From: Formicarius rufipectus
Lineage: Eukaryota; Chordata; Aves; Passeriformes; Formicariidae
NCBI GenBank assembly: GCA_013399695.1
Contig: VXAU01000683.1
Span: 902,242-966,241, forward strand
Direction of reading: 5' to 3'
DNA length: 64,000 bases
Position 1 is the stretch's first letter. Each line of letters begins with the position of its first letter. Below the pieces are notes generated by a model. The model saw only the letters and a program-made list of their open reading frames with translations. It did not search any database and was not told where the DNA came from. Positions 58,944-64,000 of the stretch are shown piece by piece. The position numbers and the translations under genes are program-made.

Positions 58944-61707
58944 ATATATTAAGATGGAATACACTTAATGAGGCATTTTAGGCAGTGACAATACAGGCGT
59001 GACTCTGATACTGACCATCTCAGCAAAAGGATTATTTAGGCTTGGATCTTGCTATGATGGCTTTCACAGTCATTTTTTAAAAGGAACTGTTCGTATTGTG
59101 TCCTTTAGGCAGATGGGGGATAAGTAAACAAGAGTTTTTCCAGTTTTCCTGAATCACACTAGTTAATATGAGTGTGGGATAAAAAAAACCCAAGCAAAAC
59201 AAAAAAAAACAAACAAACCCCAGAGTTTTTTAAAAAGAAAGTTATTATAGAATGAAAATACCTTTCAATATGAGACTCTTATTCTAGTTCTTCTGAAAAT
59301 GTAGAGAACTCAGAATGAAAAATATTCTTTTATTGATTTTTTTTTCCCTAGAAATAAACATAAGTATTTTCAGCACTATGGGAATTTAAAGTAAATGAAG
59401 TTGTGTCTGTGGAGGAGTACAATCAAGATTATATTTTCTTTGTTGATGGTTTCTTTAAAAGGGAAGGAAAATACTTACAAATAGAAAAAGCCCAAGAAAG
59501 ATGATGACAACAGAAAACATTAGTCTATGAAAACAGTATACAATTTCTCTCATATTCTTTTCTGCAGATACCATGTAGATTTTGGCAGAAAAAATTGTTT
59601 GCTAAAAACAAAATTCAGCAGAGAAAAGGACAAAAATCAAATTGAGAATTGTGTCCTGAAAATAGATTTTCTGAGTTTGTCTCCAAAATATGAACAAAGA
59701 AGACCATCTGCCTGGAAAAATACTTGTTCAATGAGCTGTGAATGGTTCACATGCTCAGCCACCAAGCTGGCATCTCTCAGCCAGTAGCTCCATTTCCAAC
59801 AGAGGAGCTGGGTGCCCAAACTTTCTGCATACCTGAAAGAAGAGTTTGGACACCTCAGGATGGAATTTTCCAGTTCAAGCCTATTGAAAAGAAATATTTG
59901 GCAGATCAAGCCTGCCAAAGAGGAAGTTGCTTGGAGGCCAGGTTAGATCACTGCACAGGAGCTCTTTGCCTACAACCCATAGCTGGAAATCTCAGCCCTC
60001 CATCCACATTACTAACAGCGCTAACAGCTTTACCAAGAAACCAGCATTTTTGAAAGTTTTGTCAACGAGTCTGGGGTTTGCCATTCACAGAGCAGCTGCT
60101 GTGACCATCATGCACCAGCATTGCTTCAAAAGTCTCGCCCTTCACCACTTTAAAATAAAAGGTTGCCAAGAGGTGAAAAAGTGACTGAAATCTCCCTTGA
60201 CTGCTTGAACATCCAGGCCATTAAGAGTTGTGTTCAAAATTTCATGCTTAGATTTTTTTTCTCCATTAAGAAACAGTTTAAAAGTTTTATTGGGTCAAGG
60301 ACCAAAGGCAAAAGAGGCTGTTCAAGCATCTTTTCTCTGAACAGAAACTACTCAGTTGCAGACAGAAGGACAAAAGGTATTTGTGATTTTTAAGCACCTT
60401 TGTCTGACAGATTCAAGAATTTTAATCAGTTAAGCAAACATCTGGTACAAATGTTCTCTCATCTTTTCTATGAAAATGGAACAAAAATTTTACATGAGGA
60501 AACAGATGTCAACCACAGTCACAAAACCCAAAATGACCCAAATACATTATTTATTCCTTGTTTCTTAAAGCAAACTAATACCAGCATTCTTTTTGTGCAC
60601 TGTGTATCACCAACTGGGTGAAAGATCCAGGAGTCCTGCCAGGATGAATAGAGTTGTAATGTGTATTTTATCAGCAGATGGAATTTGTCAGAAACACAGA
60701 AACAGGGCCCTCTATTAGAGTTTCTCTCAAAAACATACATACGTCCTTATTGCTGCTTCACTCTAGAAAATGGAAAAAGTCTTGCATCAAATGTAGTTTT
60801 CCAAGGGCTTCTCCTTTAATACAACTTTCAAACAGCGACTTCCCAACATGCAGGATGTTACCAAGGAAACCAGGAATGATGGTAAGTCACAACATCTTTC
60901 ATTTGTCCCAGGCAAAGGAGCAAGAGACCCATTAAAGCAATATTTAAATCCATTTACTCAGGTCACAGTCCAGCTTTTCACCTTTGTTCAGGGAACAGCT
61001 TTCAGCAGTACTTTTGACTTCTGTCCCTGTTTCCTTCTAGAACACCCAAATCCACGGACATGCCCTTTCAAACTACAGGAACTGGACTGGGCGCTACCAT
61101 TACCACAGCAGCAATATCCAGGATTCCATTCAATCTACTCTGCACTGCTTGAGTTTGGTTCCTCCACACCTGCCAGTCTTAAACAGGTGCAAATAAGTTT
61201 CATACCCTGTTAACATTGCAGGATTAGTCTGACACCTGATAGTGCCAGATCATAATCTGTCCTAGCTTAATGAACTTGATGAATGTTGCAGTAGCTCGAA
61301 TCCCTCCAGTGGGATCACATTCGCACCGAACAAGACTGACAGATACTTGGCTAAATTACACTAATCCATGTCACAAGCAGGGAAGAGGATTCTTAGTTTT
61401 ATTCTCTGAGTCAGCTTTAGGTTTGATTTCAAGCTGTTTGGTTTGTCATTAAAATAAAAACATGCATTTGAAAAAACAGCCACAAATTTCTAAGCAGACA
61501 GGTCAGAAAGCATAAAATGACGTTTTTCCTAAAGGACAGGTGAGATCTAGTTTTCAAGGCTCATCTAAGTCACAGTTAGGTAAATAGTACAATAAAATTC
61601 ACTGGTAAAAGTTAATCTGTTGTGGACATAAATGCCTAAGGCAATAGTAAAAAATGTCCTCAATAACAAACATTTCTTCTGACTTTTGTAGTAGTTTGTG
61701 CTATAGT
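58944..61707. other. Unassigned noncoding DNA
   Basis: No supported gene. An A/C-rich tract lies at 59188-59222. Frames of 103 codons (59742-60053) and 121 codons (60848-61213) overlap others in different frames or strands and match no family. Confidence 0.5.
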
Positions 61708-61830
61708 AAAAAAAAAGAATTTCCCAAAACAACTACAACCAACCCCCCAGCCAAAAAAAAAAAAAAAAAAACAAAACAAAAAAAACCCCAAACAAACAAA
61801 AACAACCAACCAAACAAAAAACCTCCCACC
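61708..61830 (+). repeat. A/C-rich low-complexity tract with poly(A)
   Basis: A runs, CAAA, CCAAC and CCCC units; a continuous run of 18 A starts near 61754. Opposed frames of 68 and 106 codons here are composition artefacts rich in lysine or phenylalanine. Confidence 0.85.
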
Positions 61831-63528
61831 TTCAAACAAAATTTTATGGTTTTTTATTGATATTTTTGTATTCATTAAAACTGTTGTTTTACAATCAGTA
61901 TATTGTAAACTATCCAAATTTTCTGCTTCCTCTGAAAGTAAGAGTGGTCTCCATCCTGTTCTCTGGTAGCACTCAAGCATTATTATCTGGATTTTTTAAC
62001 ACTGTATTTGAACAACTGATCATTGCCAAAGCCTCAGCTTGTGCAAAAATGTGTCAAAAGAAATTTGTGCAAGTAGGAGTGACACTGTCCTGATCTATGC
62101 TCTGTCCAGGCAGCTATAACTTATTTTAGCCTGACTGAACATCCAGTCAGATAGTTGAAGCTATGAAAAGTGGATGGGTCTGGCTGAAGGTCCCGTGTCT
62201 TCCTCTGCAAGAATCTTGCCAAATTGGATATATGCATACATATTTTTAAAGCTGTACAAGCTTTAAGAGGAGGGTCCCTTCATGCTACTTAGAAGAAAGA
62301 TTATAAAATCTCTCTCCTTCCTTACAGTTTCTGAAAGATGAAATAAGGGATACAAAGTCTTTAAAAAAAATGCCACATTTAAGTTTTAAAGGACTGATAG
62401 TCTAATTGACAGTTTTAAAATCTGCTCAGACTTCATAGCAATCTTTCTCTGAAGTGAATCTATTAAAAAAGTGAAATTTGAGATGAAATTGGAAAATGAG
62501 CTTTTCATATCGATGAAATAAAGCTGATTTGTTGAATTTGTATCACTCGAAAAAATCAGTTCCCCTGTTCAGTCTTTAAAGAAAAGGCAAATGAAAGAGA
62601 AACCCCATTTCTATAAATCCTGTTGGAGGATAAAACCTTGTAAATCAACTCCCTCTCTGAATCACGTACCACAGCAACATTATTCTTAGTGACACAAGGT
62701 GGTGCTCTTCCTTGCAAGTAATCCATTTCACCTTAAAAACGACCTCATTAACTTAGTGAGAAAAGTACACATTTTGAGACTTATCCACATGCATTGACAC
62801 AGTTACTGAAAATGATCTGTATCACTGTTTTTGCCACAAAGATGTACAAAAGCCAAGGGCTTCATACACATTGGTGATGTGTATGAAAACTTGGATCTGC
62901 TAATGCATGACCTGGACCAAGCTCTTTTATACCCTAAAGAATCATGGATTGAGTGTTTAAACGTGCAGTTATGTGTTGTTTTGATGGAAGTTAAAATTAG
63001 CTAAAACTTTCAGTTCTTTGCAAGTAATTTTCTGATTATTAAAGCACCAAACCTATTTGTGCAATCAATAATGCCATCCCCATGTTGTTTATTTTATACT
63101 AAATCTATTTTATTCTATGGTTCTTCTACTTGTTTCTCTTTTGAAACAGAAAAACCTTTTTTATTGAACATTTATAATCTCATCAAAGATATCAAGGAAG
63201 AGTTAGAGGGTTTGACACTTTGATGTAAAGAGCTGTGATTTTTGGAACCCACTAATGTATTTGGAATTTGAGAGTATTAATTTTGCCCAGTTAATTCTGA
63301 AAAAATTACTAGCAGCACAGATGTCTCTCCCCATCTCCTGATTTATCAATCCTTTGAGACCAATGGGATAGATTACATCTCCAGAACATCGTATTTCCAA
63401 CTGCTAATAAACTCATAAAGGTAACACTGTATCACAATTCGCAGCCTTGTGGTTTCTTCAGATTCATTATTCCAGAGAAAATTCCATGCCCAGAGAACCA
63501 CTGGATGCCTGTGGCACTAGTTATTAGC
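61831..63528. other. Unassigned noncoding DNA
   Basis: No gene, RNA or repeat family recognised. Confidence 0.5.
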
Positions 63529-63580
63529 ATAGGATCATTCAGATTGGAAGGGACTCACCATGCAATCTAGCATCTAGCCA
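63529..63580 (-). mobile_element. Probable CR1 3' tip relic
   Basis: ATAGGATCATTCAGATTGGAAGGGAC followed by CTCACC...ATCTAGCATCTAG resembles the reversed CR1 3' end (tail, then TTGGAAGGGACC and ATCTAG blocks). Only about 50 bases are recognisable and the tail octamer is degraded, so the call rests mainly on the GATTGGAAGGGAC core. Confidence 0.55.
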
Positions 63581-64000
63581 AGAGACTAATGATTACTGAA
63601 CCCCTGAACTAAAAATATAACTCCAATAACGTTGTGTAAAGCACAACAAAGGCAGCAAGTTATAAAGCCAGAGAAACAGCCTAATAAATTAAAATTAAAA
63701 TATGGCATTAATATATTACCTGATGAGACAGTTAAACATGTAAACTAGGCAAATACAACAAGTAGCCAACAGAAATAAAGCATCGCCAAAAAAAAAAAAA
63801 AAAAGCATCACACAAGCACGAAAGCAACCTTCTCTCTAATCTGATGTTGAATTAAATTCAGGTTTTTGATGTACAGACCATTTCAGAGGAAGTGTTCAGG
63901 GCTCTAAAACCCCCCAAATCCTCATAGAGGACTAGTTCATAAATATTTCACCTCTCCGAAAGTCATGTTTCTTTACTGCTCCTGGGATATAAAGTGTATT
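63581..64000. other. Unassigned noncoding DNA to window end
   Basis: It contains a run of 17 A (63788-63804) flanked on each side by a short AGCATC-type direct repeat. No gene is seen. Confidence 0.5.

Noticed and set aside
1..64000. CRISPR arrays, operons, ribosome binding sites or other bacterial features
   Set aside because: Repeat content and composition are those of a bird nuclear genome; no regularly spaced repeats or dense coding are present.

Overview
This window looks like noncoding nuclear DNA from a bird. The main reason is the interspersed repeats. At least seven blocks carry CR1 LINE signatures: the TTGGAAGGGACC-type 3' region, the ATTCTATG terminal octamers, and the SDHE and 'RPHLEYC' protein motifs of CR1 ORF2. 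Two further blocks match long-terminal-repeat families I associate with bird endogenous retroviruses. Recognisable mobile elements cover roughly 8% of the window, which fits the sparse repeat content of bird genomes. Family assignments rest on pattern recognition and memory, not on a database search.

I find no host protein-coding exon that I can defend. All open frames are short (144 codons at most), mostly overlap on both strands or run through low-complexity DNA, and match no family I recognise except the CR1 remnant at 46927-47298. The sequence is AT-rich, with no CpG island visible by eye. It is either intergenic or part of a large intron.

Layout. 1-2057 holds two CR1 3' ends. 2058-16328 is mostly unassigned, with low-complexity T/G, A/C and poly(A) tracts. 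16329-16781 is a complete tRNA-like SINE-type insertion with target-site duplications. 18707-21885 holds two solo LTRs from different families, both apparently in minus orientation. 28161-29480 holds two minus-strand CR1 fragments. 29481-46954 is a long stretch with almost no recognisable element, two N-gaps and several simple repeats. 46955-47510 and 51595-52268 are plus-strand CR1 ORF2 fragments from the reverse-transcriptase C-terminal side and the endonuclease side. 58513-58943 is a second copy of the SINE-type element, inverted relative to the first. 63529-63580 is a weak CR1 3' remnant.

The most interesting content is the repeated 411-428 bp element at 16341-16768 (+) and 58523-58933 (-). 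Each copy is bounded by its own target-site duplication (12-13 bp and 10 bp), so the element ends are defined from the sequence alone. Each has a roughly 170-185 bp structured 5' head, an 86-87 nt class II tRNA-like module with RNA polymerase III A and B boxes, a conserved body, a 3' stem-loop (a TTCG tetraloop in one copy) and a CAA-repeat tail. The tail is not the CR1 octamer, so the LINE that mobilised it was probably not CR1.
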